From: Pseudomonadota bacterium
Lineage (GTDB): Bacteria > Pseudomonadota > Alphaproteobacteria > Rhizobiales > Beijerinckiaceae
Length of the DNA: 29,342 nt
Assembly (NCBI GenBank): GCA_023393655.1
Contig: JAEWKP010000129.1
Coordinates: 1-29,342, forward strand
Direction: 5' to 3'
This document shows positions 12,731-21,558 of the stretch, one piece after another; the first letter of the stretch is position 1; every line of letters begins with the position of its first letter. Under the pieces are notes generated by a model. The model made no database searches, was not told where the DNA came from, and saw only the letters and a list, made by a program, of their open reading frames with translations. The position numbers were made by a program, and so were the translations under genes.

Positions 12731-15162
12731 TGTCTGGGTTCGACTATTCCAGCTCTTTCGCCGGCATCAATGGGGCACTTGCGCGTCTTGGTCAGCAGAA
12801 CGAGCTCGCTTTTAAGAGACAGGGCCTTGCCGACCTCGGGAAGAAACTTCAGAGCGGCGACTACGGCGGTGCGGCGCAGGCCGCCTTTGCGGCTGGCGAT
12901 GCTGATGCTGGTATCAGCATTCTGAAGTTCGGGCAGACGGAAAAGCAGCGTCTGTCTGGCGAGGAGGCAACGCGAGGTCTCGGCGCCGCGCTCCAAGGTT
13001 TTGTTGGAGGCCCGGTGGTCGGGGCTCCCACTGCCAGCCCGACTATTTCGACAGGCCCGACCGGGAGCGCGCTACCTGTTGCATTGAATGCAAGCGAGAG
13101 TGGCGGCAACTGGCAGGCCCAGAACAATGCAGTTGGCGCAGGCGGTGCGGTAGGCCACTTCGGCCGCGCTCAGTTCGGCCAGGCACGTTTGCAAGAGGCG
13201 GCCAATGCGGGCGCGATTCCGCAGGGAACGACGCCCGATCAATTCATGCGCTCCCCCGAGCTGCAAAAGGCGGCCGAAAACTGGCACTTCGGGGATATTG
13301 ATCAGTTCATTGCAAAGCAGGGACTCGATCGGTGGCGGGGCCAGTCGATCAACGGCGTGCCGATCACGATCGAGGGGATGCGCAATGTCGCCCATCTCGG
13401 CGGCAAGGAAGGCCTTCGGAAATTCATCTCGTCGGGAGGCCAATATAACCCGGCCGATGCCAACGGCACGACCCTGATGGATTATCTCACGATGGGCGCG
13501 CGGTCGAGCGGTGTTCGGTCTGCTGCCGCCGATGCTCCTGCGCCGGGTTCTGCCAATGCGTCGTATGAGACCGGCTCCGGTGGCTTCGCCATCCCTGGCG
13601 ACTCGCCTGCGATGTCGGCGCAGACCTTCGCGCAGGTCGCGGGCGGGTTGGGTGGTATGCCCCTGAACCCAGCTTTCCAGGCCGAAGGCGTGGCGCAGCC
13701 TTGGATGGGCTCGGCACTCCCGCAGTCACAGCCTGGCTCTCAGCAGATTGTCGGAGCGCCGCAGCGAGCTCGCACGGCACAGATGCTGCCGCCCCCTCGG
13801 CCTTCCGAGTTAGGCCGCCAAGCCGATCTGCCCGCTCCCGGTGCCGTGCCGGCCTTCGGCTTGATGACGCAGGCAGCGACGGCGCGATATACCGATGTCG
13901 ACCCCAACAGCCCGGACGGCGGCGCGCGAGCGGGGCAACTCGCGAGCGAGGAAGCGCGCCTTGGTCTCCGATCGGGTGCCGGGGTCATGAATTTCCTCGA
14001 CAACTTCCGGGAACAGCCGCAGGCGGCCCCTGCCACGCAGACGCAGCCCCCCGTGCCTGCGCCAGCCGGCGGCGAGTGGTCTTCGGCTCCTGCCGCCACC
14101 GGATCAGCAGCGACCGCAGTGGCGGCCCGCGACACTCAGCCGGCGCCTGTTCTGACCAAGGACCTGCCGCGCCCCACGAATGCGCAGGAGGCAAATGAGT
14201 ACCGCTATACGAAACTGATTGAAGACAAACGCCGAAATGCTGGCGCCTTGGCGGCGGCGCTCGCCAATCCAAACCTGCCGGCGAACGCTCGGGCTGTTGG
14301 CGAGGTTTTTCTGAAGGACGCGCTGGAGCAATCCAAAATCCCCGATAGCGTCAAAGAATTCATGTACGCCAAGGGTATGGGCTGGACCACGGCCCCGAAC
14401 CCCGCCGCCTACGCGAAGGAGAAGTCCAAGACCTCGCCGGCTGAAGAGACCGAGGGCCGGAAGGCGGCTGCCAACGCGGCTGGCCTCAAGCCCGGCGACC
14501 CTGGCTACCAGGGCTTCGTCCTCACAGGCAAAATGCCGCGCGAGGACATGGGGCCGCTGACCGCGACCGACAAGAAGGCCATCCTTGAGGCGGATGAGGC
14601 GGTGCAGTCTGCGCACACTGCCATCCAGGCGCTGCGCGATGCCAAGAAGCTCTCGCCGCAGGCTCTGAGCGGTTGGGGTGCGGGCCAGAAAGCCGCTCTC
14701 GCAAACAACCTCCCGGATTGGATGGTGCCCGATAGGTTCGTCGCCAGTCCGCAGCAGGGCGAGGCAACGGCGAACCTCGACAATCTCGTTACGTCGCAGG
14801 CGCTCGCTCAGCTCAAGAGCATTTTCGGCGCCGCCCCGACTGAAGGCGAACGCAAAATCTTGCTGGATATCCAGGGCAGCGTCAGCCAGCCCGAGAACGT
14901 CCGTCAGCAGATTTACGACCGCGCTATCCAGATGGCCGAGCGTCGGCTGGGCTTCAACCAGCAGCGGGCCTCTGAACTTCGCGGCGGCGACTTCTACAAG
15001 AGCCCGGAGAAGCGAGGACAGGGCGGCGGCCAGCCCTCGCCACAGCAGCAGGCCCAGCCGCAACAGGGCTCCGCCCCGATGCAGGGCGCCAAACAAGCGC
15101 CTGATGGCAATTGGTACGTCGCTGACCCGAACCGACCCGGCAAATTTTTGAGGGTGAACTGA
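12730..15162 (+). CDS. Phage virion protein with lysozyme-like (transglycosylase) domain
   Basis: An 810-aa protein. An N-terminal helical part (LARLGQQNELAFKRQGLADL, QSGDYGGAAQAAFAAGDADA) is followed at residues 118-255 by a lysozyme-like domain: NASESGGNW with likely catalytic Glu123, GHFGRAQFGQARL, then INGVPITIEGMRNVAHLGG and GGQYNPADANGTTLMDY. The remainder is Ala/Pro/Gln-rich linker and a coiled-coil-prone C-terminus rich in Gln. Such proteins, in the virion of podovirus-like phages, open peptidoglycan during DNA entry. The start at 12730 overlaps the upstream stop. The next gene starts on its stop codon, as is usual for paired ejection proteins. Confidence 0.75.
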   Translation: MSGFDYSSSFAGINGALARLGQQNELAFKRQGLADLGKKLQSGDYGGAAQAAFAAGDADAGISILKFGQTEKQRLSGEEATRGLGAALQGFVGGPVVGAPTASPTISTGPTGSALPVALNASESGGNWQAQNNAVGAGGAVGHFGRAQFGQARLQEAANAGAIPQGTTPDQFMRSPELQKAAENWHFGDIDQFIAKQGLDRWRGQSINGVPITIEGMRNVAHLGGKEGLRKFISSGGQYNPADANGTTLMDYLTMGARSSGVRSAAADAPAPGSANASYETGSGGFAIPGDSPAMSAQTFAQVAGGLGGMPLNPAFQAEGVAQPWMGSALPQSQPGSQQIVGAPQRARTAQMLPPPRPSELGRQADLPAPGAVPAFGLMTQAATARYTDVDPNSPDGGARAGQLASEEARLGLRSGAGVMNFLDNFREQPQAAPATQTQPPVPAPAGGEWSSAPAATGSAATAVAARDTQPAPVLTKDLPRPTNAQEANEYRYTKLIEDKRRNAGALAAALANPNLPANARAVGEVFLKDALEQSKIPDSVKEFMYAKGMGWTTAPNPAAYAKEKSKTSPAEETEGRKAAANAAGLKPGDPGYQGFVLTGKMPREDMGPLTATDKKAILEADEAVQSAHTAIQALRDAKKLSPQALSGWGAGQKAALANNLPDWMVPDRFVASPQQGEATANLDNLVTSQALAQLKSIFGAAPTEGERKILLDIQGSVSQPENVRQQIYDRAIQMAERRLGFNQQRASELRGGDFYKSPEKRGQGGGQPSPQQQAQPQQGSAPMQGAKQAPDGNWYVADPNRPGKFLRVN

Positions 15163-18035
15163 TGGCACAGCCGCGCCTTACGCCCGTCGATTTCGATCCG
15201 TTTGCCAGCACCCCGCCTCCGTCCGTCGATAGCGGCAGCGGACCTCTGGTCGTGAACGTCCGACCGAACCAGCACAACGCGCCGGAACTGACTTTCACGC
15301 CGGTCGATCACGATCCGTTTGCAGCTGGGCCTGGTGGCGGCGGCGGAGCGCCTTCGGGCTTCGCCAGCCGTGCGGCACGAGAGGGCACAGACGAGCAAGC
15401 TCGGGATGGCGAATACCTGGCCGATGCCATCCGCACGCGCCTCCAGCAGGATATGGCCAGCCCGCTCGGGCGGGTGGATGCGTACATGCGCGGCGTTGCC
15501 TCATGGGTGCCCGGTATGGACAAGCTGGCAGCGGCCGGGGATGCGGCGTTCGGCGCCGGCAAAGGCGACTCCTTTAGCGAGCGCTATACGGACAACCTGG
15601 CCCGCGAGCGCGCGATGGACGCCGCCGACGCCGCTCTAAATCCGGGCTCGCGGTTCATGGGGCAGGTCGGCGGCTTCGGGGCCACGGCTGCGCTTCTGCC
15701 GGGCGTCAATGCTGTTCGGGAAGGTGTCCGTGGTGCGACGGCCATCAACGCAGCCGCCACAGGTGGCGCATATGGGGCGCTGACTAGTGCAATCGAGAAT
15801 GACGGCGGGGTTGCCGATAAGGCCCTTGCAGCGGCACAGGGAGGTGCAGGCGGCGCGGTCGTGGGTGGCGCCCTGGGCGCTGCCCTCGGTGGAGTAGCTT
15901 CGCGTCTCGGTCGAAATCCCGCACAAGCTCTTCCCGGCGCGCAGGCAGCCGATGAGTTTGGCATTCCACTAACGCGAGGCCAGCGAGCGGGCGACCCTGC
16001 TATCATGGGCCGCGAGAACGCGATGGCGGGCGGTGCCTACGGCGATCGGGCTCAGCGTGTCGCGCAAGAAGCCATCGAGGCGCAGCGCGGGAAGGTGCTT
16101 GAGGCCCGCGACCAGATCGGGGCGACGGCTGGACGGGGCCAGGTGGATCTCGCTCGGCCGGGTGACGCTGGCGGCATCGTGGGGGAGGCCGTCGATAGCT
16201 TCGCGAGCCGCGCGCGCTCGACGTGGGAGGCCAAGCAGAACAGCCTCACCAATACTGTGAACGAAGCTTCCGACCGCATGGCAGGCCAGTTCAACCCGAT
16301 GGACGTTTCGCCGGTCGACGCGGGCGGGTTCGTCGCGGAAGCCACGCGCTCCGCCGCAGCGCGCGGCAAGCTCAAATATAATGAGGCCTATCGCGACGCC
16401 TTTTCCAAGCAGGGCGAAATTGCTCCCGAGTTCTTCACCGGCATGGCGAAGCCCGGACAAAATGGCCTCACGGTGCCTGGCTCTCCCGCCAATGAATTTG
16501 CGGCGCCCATCTCCAAGCGCATTCAGGAAGGGCTTCTCAACCGGCCAGAGCCAATTATTCCCGACCGGACGACGACGCCCATCGCGGCGAAGACGCTGAA
16601 TGAACTCGATCGCGTCGCCAATCTCAACCTAGGCCGCATCGGCAATCCGGCACCGGGGCAGGAGATTGCGGGCGTCAATCTGCGAGGCATCGAGCAGGCG
16701 CGCAAAATCATCATCGCCGGGTACAAGGACGCCAAGGCGAACCCGGCAGACGCTCGGGCCATGCGCGGCATCATCGAGGGTTTCGACGACCAGCTAGAGC
16801 GCGGCTTCGCAAGCTCTCTGTTCTCCGGGGACGAAAGCGCCCTGGCCGCGATCAAGCAGGCGCGCGGCGCCTATTCGAACTGGATGCGAGCTTTCCGCCC
16901 GAGCGGCGCGGGAGACGATGCGGGCCGGGCTGTGCAGCGGATCATCGAGCGCGGCGCTACCGATGAGGAGGTGGCGAACTTCCTCGTAGGCTCGGCCCGC
17001 ATCGGTGATGCCGGCTTGAGCTCTCGTCTTGTGGATCGACTGGCCAGCGTCCTCGGCAAGGATTCGCCCGAGTTCACGGCTATCCGGGGCGCGACGTGGC
17101 AAAAGCTGACGGGCGGCTTTGACGCCGCCGATCCGAAGAGCGCCGGAAAGGTCGCAGAGCGGATCGCAGAGTTCACTGGCGAACGCGGCCGGACCTTCGC
17201 GGGCAAGCTGTTCTCGGCTGAAGAACTATCGGGGATGCAGCGCTATTCCAGCGCTCTCCGCATGTTCGCGGCGCGGGCGAACGCGCAGCCCGACAACCCT
17301 GCCGCCCAAGCGCCTGTGAAGCTGCTCATGGATATATCGGAGCGCCGCCTATCCCCCGAGGATATGGCCTCGTCCATCTTCGGCTTCGGCAACAAGGCAT
17401 CGAGCAGCAATATCAAACTGGTGGATGCCATCGGGGACCTGATCGGCAAGGACGGGCCAGAATGGGCCGCTATCCGTCAAGGCATCTGGCAGCGGATTGC
17501 GAACGTGCCGGAAGGTTCGATCGAGATGGGCGCTCAGAAGATGAGCCAGCGCATCTACAATTTCGTCTCGGGCGAGGGGAAGACCCTAGCGGAACGTCTC
17601 TTTTCCCCTGAGGAGCTGGGTCAGATGCGGAAGCTCGCGCTGGGCGTCCGGCAGACACTCCCGCCTCCTGGCTCCACCAACGTCTCAAACTCGGGCAACC
17701 GCAACGCAGGCCAGATGCGCGAAATGGCTCGACGTGGCGTCGAAGCCATCATGACGACGCTTGGGGCGGCTCATGGCGGTTGGCCGGGGGCAGGCATCGG
17801 CCTTGCCGGCGGAAAGGGCGTTGGCGCCCTCGCCAACATGCAGGCCGGCCGGCAAGCCCGGAGCCTCTATTATGCGGGGCCGCCAACGCCGATTGCGCCT
17901 CGCTTGGCGGAACGCGTTGGGACGGCTGGTGACTATGCTCCGCAGGTTACGGGGCTGTCACTGCCATCGCAGGTATCGGGCAGGGGGAGCGCGCCTACGT
18001 ACCTGCCAGCCGCAGCCGATCAAGACCAGCGCTAG
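15162..18035 (+). CDS. Phage ejection-type virion protein with internal duplication
   Basis: A 957-aa protein whose ATG overlaps the upstream stop. The N-terminus has a repeated motif, TPVDFDPFA (about 7-15) and TPVDHDPFA (about 47-54). Residues about 165-250 form a long Gly/Ala-rich stretch (GGAYGALTSAIENDGG; GGAGGAVVGGALGAALGGVA), a likely membrane-interacting glycine zipper. Two similar units follow at about 602-705 and 732-832, each with a GKDxPE[FW]xAIRxxxWQ core and an R[TF]xA[GE][KR]LFSxEEL core. Size, partner and zipper fit an internal DNA-ejection protein of a podovirus-like phage. No other virion genes are adjacent. Confidence 0.7.
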   Translation: MAQPRLTPVDFDPFASTPPPSVDSGSGPLVVNVRPNQHNAPELTFTPVDHDPFAAGPGGGGGAPSGFASRAAREGTDEQARDGEYLADAIRTRLQQDMASPLGRVDAYMRGVASWVPGMDKLAAAGDAAFGAGKGDSFSERYTDNLARERAMDAADAALNPGSRFMGQVGGFGATAALLPGVNAVREGVRGATAINAAATGGAYGALTSAIENDGGVADKALAAAQGGAGGAVVGGALGAALGGVASRLGRNPAQALPGAQAADEFGIPLTRGQRAGDPAIMGRENAMAGGAYGDRAQRVAQEAIEAQRGKVLEARDQIGATAGRGQVDLARPGDAGGIVGEAVDSFASRARSTWEAKQNSLTNTVNEASDRMAGQFNPMDVSPVDAGGFVAEATRSAAARGKLKYNEAYRDAFSKQGEIAPEFFTGMAKPGQNGLTVPGSPANEFAAPISKRIQEGLLNRPEPIIPDRTTTPIAAKTLNELDRVANLNLGRIGNPAPGQEIAGVNLRGIEQARKIIIAGYKDAKANPADARAMRGIIEGFDDQLERGFASSLFSGDESALAAIKQARGAYSNWMRAFRPSGAGDDAGRAVQRIIERGATDEEVANFLVGSARIGDAGLSSRLVDRLASVLGKDSPEFTAIRGATWQKLTGGFDAADPKSAGKVAERIAEFTGERGRTFAGKLFSAEELSGMQRYSSALRMFAARANAQPDNPAAQAPVKLLMDISERRLSPEDMASSIFGFGNKASSSNIKLVDAIGDLIGKDGPEWAAIRQGIWQRIANVPEGSIEMGAQKMSQRIYNFVSGEGKTLAERLFSPEELGQMRKLALGVRQTLPPPGSTNVSNSGNRNAGQMREMARRGVEAIMTTLGAAHGGWPGAGIGLAGGKGVGALANMQAGRQARSLYYAGPPTPIAPRLAERVGTAGDYAPQVTGLSLPSQVSGRGSAPTYLPAAADQDQR

Positions 18036-18101
18036 GGGGATAGGATGCGGCCCGAATGCAATTATCAGCCCGAGGAGCAGGGAAATCCCTATGCGCGCCA
18101 T

Positions 18102-18329
18102 TCAGGCGGGTTCTCGAAATCCGCTGATGACCCATGCGATGGCGCGGCATGCGGCGTACCAAAGGACGCCCGGAACAGCGACCAGCGCCGCCAAGGTGTA
18201 GCTGTCATTCGCCTCGCCAGACGTCTTCGCCAAGAACACCCCACCGAAGCAGACATACGCCGCGAACAACAAGAGAGGTACGGCGCCGACAAGCCCAAGC
18301 CGATGAAATCCGCGCGTCATCCGGTTCAC
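18102..18329 (-). CDS. Small two-span membrane protein
   Basis: A 75-aa protein with two membrane helices (LGLVGAVPLLLFAAYVCFGG; ALVAVPGVLWYAACRAIAWV) and a basic/aromatic end, VISGFREP. This helix arrangement and the final WVIxGF motif recur in small membrane proteins of alphaproteobacterial prophages. GTG at 18329 has GGAG 9 bases upstream; ATG at 18320 is an alternative. It is a leftward gene between two rightward blocks, so possibly a later addition. A holin-like role is conceivable but not shown. Confidence 0.55.
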   Translation of the reverse strand: MNRMTRGFHRLGLVGAVPLLLFAAYVCFGGVFLAKTSGEANDSYTLAALVAVPGVLWYAACRAIAWVISGFREPA

Positions 18330-18335
18330 GGTGGA

Positions 18336-18455
18336 ATGCTCCAGTTTGCCGCCTCAAGGTGCCTCTTCGCCCGTCCTCCCGCAAGGGGAGACGCCGTCTT
18401 AGCGTTAGCGAGCTTCGCGCTGGTCGCGTGGGTGGTGGGTAGAAGCATCGCGTGA
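18336..18455 (+). CDS. Possible 39-aa membrane micro-protein
   Basis: Reads MLQFAASRCLFARPPARGDA followed by one hydrophobic segment, VLALASFALVAWVVGRSIA. GGTGG lies just before the ATG. It is divergent from the 75-aa membrane protein gene, with only six bases between the two starts, so one of the pair may be spurious. Kept because of the clear membrane helix and the plausible ribosome site. Confidence 0.25.
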   Translation: MLQFAASRCLFARPPARGDAVLALASFALVAWVVGRSIA

Positions 18456-18500
18456 CGCTTTCGAACCAAAGCATTTTAAAGCAGCGAGAGGTTGAGGAGC

Positions 18501-19214
18501 ATGTCCAAGGTCGTAACGAAAACCGAACCTAAAGCCGCTGCTCACGGTCGGGCGACCAAGCGCAGCGCCGTGGTTACTCCCGACTGGACGGGCAAGTTCA
18601 GCCGTCTCGGCGGCTCGACTTCGGATGACTGGAATAACGTGCTGGCTGATCAGGCGATCGGCTCGCTGTGGCTGGGCAACGCTGACGATCCGCAAAGGAG
18701 TCCGGAGAGCCGAGGCCAGCAGGCGAATGCCGCATATGCCTTCCTAATGCGGATGCAGGTCTCCGACGAGCTGGAGGCGATGATGACCGCGCAGCTCTTT
18801 GCCTCGCACAATGCGGCGATGGAGTGCTACCGGCGCGCGATGATTCCGCAGCAATCGATGCAGGGTCGCAGCGAGAACCTGAGCCAGGCCAACAAGCTCT
18901 CCCGCACCTTCGCGACGGTAACGGAGGCGCTCGCTCGCCACCGCGGCAAGAGCACGCAACAGAAAGTCACCGTCAAGCACGTCCATGTCCACGAAGGCGG
19001 ACAGGCTGCGTTCGGCCAGTTCAATGCTCCCCCGGCGGGGGGTGGGGTACGGACAAAGGTTGAGGATCAATCCCATGAAAAGCCGGATGCAGATGCACCT
19101 GAGCCCCCGCTGCTGTGCGCGGACCCGCTCAGGAACGTCCTGCCAATCTCCAGCGATGCCGAACGGACGATGCCGGCTGCACGGCGGCGTCAATCCCGGC
19201 GCGCCCAAGGGTAA
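18501..19214 (+). CDS. Phage-type protein with HVHVHEGG motif
   Basis: A 237-aa protein; ATG 18501 with GAGG upstream. The centre (NAAYAFLMRMQVSDELEAMM, AQLFASHNAAMECYRRAMIP, ENLSQANKLSRTFATVTEAL) is helical. The motif KHVHVHEGGQAAFGQF (about residues 156-171) is a hallmark of a family found in rhizobial prophages and always near the HGG-motif gene. The function is not established; a histidine-rich metal-binding or structural role is possible. The gene's last 140 bases overlap the next gene in another frame. Confidence 0.65.
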   Translation: MSKVVTKTEPKAAAHGRATKRSAVVTPDWTGKFSRLGGSTSDDWNNVLADQAIGSLWLGNADDPQRSPESRGQQANAAYAFLMRMQVSDELEAMMTAQLFASHNAAMECYRRAMIPQQSMQGRSENLSQANKLSRTFATVTEALARHRGKSTQQKVTVKHVHVHEGGQAAFGQFNAPPAGGGVRTKVEDQSHEKPDADAPEPPLLCADPLRNVLPISSDAERTMPAARRRQSRRAQG

Positions 19215-19323
19215 TCAAAATGCCTTCAAGCATGGGCGCTACTCGGCAGCAGCTATAGCGGACCGACGGATGCTTTCAGCATTGGTCGCCGAGATGCGCG
19301 CGACGGCGGCGATGGTGGAATGA
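19075..19323 (+). CDS. HGG-motif protein, out-of-frame overlap with its neighbour
   Basis: An 82-aa protein starting at ATG 19075 with a GAGG-type site 9 bases upstream. CCARTRSGTSCQSPAMPNGR followed by CRLHGGVNPGAPKGNQNAFK and HGRYSAAAIADRR is the well-known small alphaproteobacterial HGG..GxPKGNxNAxKHGxY family. Cys13, Cys14, Cys23, Cys33 and His36 could bind zinc. It overlaps 140 bases of the HVHVHEGG gene in the +1 frame; this pairing appears to be a conserved gene arrangement, so both are likely real. Possibly a small DNA-binding phage protein. Confidence 0.65.
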   Translation: MKSRMQMHLSPRCCARTRSGTSCQSPAMPNGRCRLHGGVNPGAPKGNQNAFKHGRYSAAAIADRRMLSALVAEMRATAAMVE

Positions 19324-19381
19324 AGCAGGGGCTCGCCGAATGAAATCAGGGTGCTTCGCATGCGCTACACGTGCGCGAAGT

Positions 19382-19852
19382 TCAGCCTGACTTAGGACCT
19401 TCATCGTCACGGTCTCGCCCATGTCCATTGCCTGGCGTGGCGTCGCCGTCGCCGGATAGGACGACCGGGTTCGCGCTTACCAAGCCGTCGGCATTAGGTT
19501 CGGCCTGAGATGCCGCATACTGGCCAGCGGCATCTTTCTTCGCGGGCTCGCGCGACCTCACGGCCGCCTCTTGCTCGGGCGTCATCTGGTTGCCGTTTCC
19601 ATGCCTCATCGCGCCATCCTCTCGTTTATCTCGCGTCCGATCGGGGAGCGCATCGACGGCCTCATCCGCGCCTTGGTCTCGGTGAAGCACGCCTTCGCGC
19701 AAAACCTTTGTCGCTGCCTTAGCTTTCTGGTCCGGATCCGTGGGGATGCCGCTAGTCTCCGGCGTCGCTTCAAGGCCAATGTCGTCTGGCTTACGGCCTT
19801 CGTTGCGTGCGGTTGCCGCGAACGTGGCGAGAGCTTCCGGTTGCTTGGGCAT
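19382..19852 (-). CDS. Hydrophilic, probably disordered hypothetical protein
   Basis: A 156-aa protein with GGGAGG ahead of the ATG at 19852. It is rich in Asp, Glu, Lys, Gly and Ala with no hydrophobic core: MPKQPEALATFAATARNEGR, then PDQKAKAATKVLREGVLHRD, then GADEAVDALPDRTRDKREDG, ending GNGHGRDRDDEGPKSG. The composition suggests an intrinsically disordered protein. It resembles small stress-associated hydrophilic proteins seen in rhizobia. It converges on the rightward phage block that ends at 19323, leaving 58 bases between. Confidence 0.5.
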   Translation of the reverse strand: MPKQPEALATFAATARNEGRKPDDIGLEATPETSGIPTDPDQKAKAATKVLREGVLHRDQGADEAVDALPDRTRDKREDGAMRHGNGNQMTPEQEAAVRSREPAKKDAAGQYAASQAEPNADGLVSANPVVLSGDGDATPGNGHGRDRDDEGPKSG

Positions 19853-20000
19853 CGCCTGGTCCTCCCTTTCGGGGGGAACGGGATGCATTGGCAGATGTTC
19901 CGCGCCCGTTGCGCTTCCAGAGCTTCAGCGCGGCGGTGAGCGCCTCCGGCTACAACCCTCGCCTACGCCGCCTCGATGGCCGGGCTAACGCCGTATAATT

Positions 20001-20099
20001 TCAGAACGAGGCTGGGGGCTGGACGACCGACGCCATAAGGCTAAGGCAAAGACAAACGCCCATCCAGAGCCAGAAATCCAACGAAACGAAGTATCGCAT
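20001..20099 (-). CDS. 32-aa single-span membrane micro-protein
   Basis: Reads MRYFVSLDFWLWMGVCLCLS then LMASVVQPPASF. The first 26 residues are a hydrophobic aromatic membrane helix, and the end is a short Pro-containing tail. It has one of the best ribosome binding sites in the window (AAGGAGGG, 7 bases before the ATG). No family can be assigned. Micro-proteins of this kind are frequent in rhizobial prophage regions. Confidence 0.5.
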   Translation of the reverse strand: MRYFVSLDFWLWMGVCLCLSLMASVVQPPASF

Positions 20100-20319
20100 C
20101 GGATCGCCCTCCTTGAAGGCTGAGCAATGCGTGCGGCAGGCGGACGTTCCGAGAATGGCTAAAATGCCCTGGATTATGGAAAACAGCTCGTTAACTAGGC
20201 GAGCGACCGGCGCAGACTTATGCCAGTCACGGCCTGCTCTCTCATGGCCTCGGTGGTCGGCCTCATGGTTGGCGGCGGACGAGGCAACGAACTTGAGGTG
20301 GAAGCACCAGCTTCAGCCC

Positions 20320-20550
20320 TCAATCGGTCAGTGCGCATACTTCATCGTCAGAGAGAGGGTCTCCATCTGCAGTGATTTTCTCGACACGGCCGTCAAACAG
20401 GTCGTCTGCTACAGCCTCTAAGGCATGCTCAATCGATGGGTAGCCCATCCAATAAACTGCGCCAATATCGCCCGCATGTTTCTCGCGGTGCTGAAGCAGT
20501 ACTCCGATCTCAGCGCCGTTGTACTTCGCAATCACATCTGCGGGCCGCAT
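20320..20550 (-). CDS. Hypothetical 76-aa protein
   Basis: A small soluble protein (MRPADVIAKYNGAEIGVLLQ, then GDIGAVYWMGYPSIEHALEA, VADDLFDGRVEKITADGDPL). AAGGA lies ahead of the ATG. Composition and length suggest a genuine phage-accessory gene. No family recognised. The stretch 20100-20319 next to it holds only a weak rightward frame (20220-20375). Confidence 0.5.
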   Translation of the reverse strand: MRPADVIAKYNGAEIGVLLQHREKHAGDIGAVYWMGYPSIEHALEAVADDLFDGRVEKITADGDPLSDDEVCALTD

Positions 20551-20719
20551 GAGATTTCCTTTGCAAAACCGTCAAATTGAACGGCCAGTCGTCCATCCGG
20601 TTCCTTGCGACCTCATCGGTATGACAGGGATTAAAGATGCGACGCGCCAAAGCGCAGGCACCGTTGCGGAATCGTAAGCGGCCTTCGCGAGGATTTGGCT
20701 ACCGCCCTAGCTGCCGGCG

Positions 20720-20934
20720 GCCAAAGGCCCGCCAGCGCGCCTGAGTCACCACGAGGCTATCCAGCTTTAGGACGCTCGTTGATCGGCGTATTGCCGCGCT
20801 TGAGCGTCCAAAATGGACAGGGCGTCGAATATCTCGTGCTCGACTATCCGCCCGAAGATGAGCCGCGCGACCCTCACGAGCAGCGCCGGCCGATGACGAA
20901 AGACGAATGGCTCGCGGCTCACTGTTTCGATTGA
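20720..20934 (+). pseudogene. Possibly frameshifted small gene
   Basis: Protein-like pieces occur in three successive frames: RLSHHEAIQL (20738-20767), then RTLVDRRIAALERPKWTG (20769-20822), then EYLVLDYPPEDEPRDPHEQR and MTKDEWLAAHCFD (about 20827-20934). Read in order they would make one sensible protein of about 70 residues, with two +1 shifts between. Only the last piece lies in an open frame with the stop at 20932. This is a decayed gene or contains sequence errors. Confidence 0.4.
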
Positions 20935-21204
20935 AACGGTAGCGGGTGCGAAGGCCGGCTGAGCACGCAGCGGCAGCTATCGGTTGGCCTTTCCGATGGC
21001 CTTCGCGGAGGGACGGTCATCAATCTTGCAATTTTGCCAATTGCTTGTCGGCTCTATTCGATACCTCAGCGAGGCATAGAAAAGAAAAGCCCGCTGCTCG
21101 ATGGCGATCGACGGGAGAGCATGCAGGCATCGGGGGATGCCGCGCTGAAACAAGTAAGCTCGGAATTGGTTCCAACAAGGCCGGATCAGCCCAATCCAAT
21201 TCGG
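20935..21204. other. 270-bp non-coding stretch with one operator-like word
   Basis: No convincing gene is seen here on either strand. It contains ATACCTCAG at 21061-21069, the half site found at 8844 in the XRE operator, followed by CGAGGCAT rather than the mirror half. Confidence 0.5.
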
Positions 21205-21504
21205 TCAAGCCTGCTCTGGCAACACCTGTGCGAGAGCTTGACAGGCCGCAGCTACGCCAGCGGCTATTGCGGCGAGAGCGTTAAGGCGAGACGCAGCCTT
21301 CAGCGTCAGCAACGTGTCAATCTCGCGTCCCTTCGGGTCAATTTCGATGATAGCGGCCGACTGCCACGGATCCTTCGCCAGTTCTTCCGCCGTGAGAGGG
21401 CGGACGGCGATAGTGGAGGCCTTCCACCATAGAGCCGCCGCAACGAAGCCGGCGGTAAACGAAGCCCAAGTGACAATGGCTTTCCAGGGTAACGCTATCG
21501 GCAT
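21205..21504 (-). CDS. Two-span membrane protein of phage-accessory type
   Basis: A 99-aa protein. One membrane helix is near the start (KAIVTWASFTAGFVAAALWW), then a polar middle with VRPLTAEELAKDPWQSAAII and IDPKGREIDTLLTLKAASRL, then a second helix (NALAAIAAGVAAACQALAQV). This layout recurs among small inner-membrane proteins of alphaproteobacterial prophages, without known function. A G-rich site precedes the ATG at 21504. It lies downstream of the thermonuclease gene on the same strand, 54 bases away. Confidence 0.6.
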   Translation of the reverse strand: MPIALPWKAIVTWASFTAGFVAAALWWKASTIAVRPLTAEELAKDPWQSAAIIEIDPKGREIDTLLTLKAASRLNALAAIAAGVAAACQALAQVLPEQA

Positions 21505-21558
21505 CAATCAAAGGCCCCCCCGCGGTGTTTCAATTCGTCAGCGCAGAATTGCGCCGGT

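Noticed and set aside
14104..15168. A 354-codon leftward frame opposite the 810-aa virion gene
   Set aside because: Antisense shadow: Leu/Arg-rich with no family motif, and the rightward frame has a lysozyme-like domain and overlaps its neighbours neatly.
18461..18468. TTCGAACC resembling a tRNA T-loop
   Set aside because: No surrounding acceptor, D or anticodon stems could be built.
20220..20375. A 51-aa rightward frame in the otherwise empty stretch before 20320
   Set aside because: Weak ribosome site and overlap with a better leftward gene.
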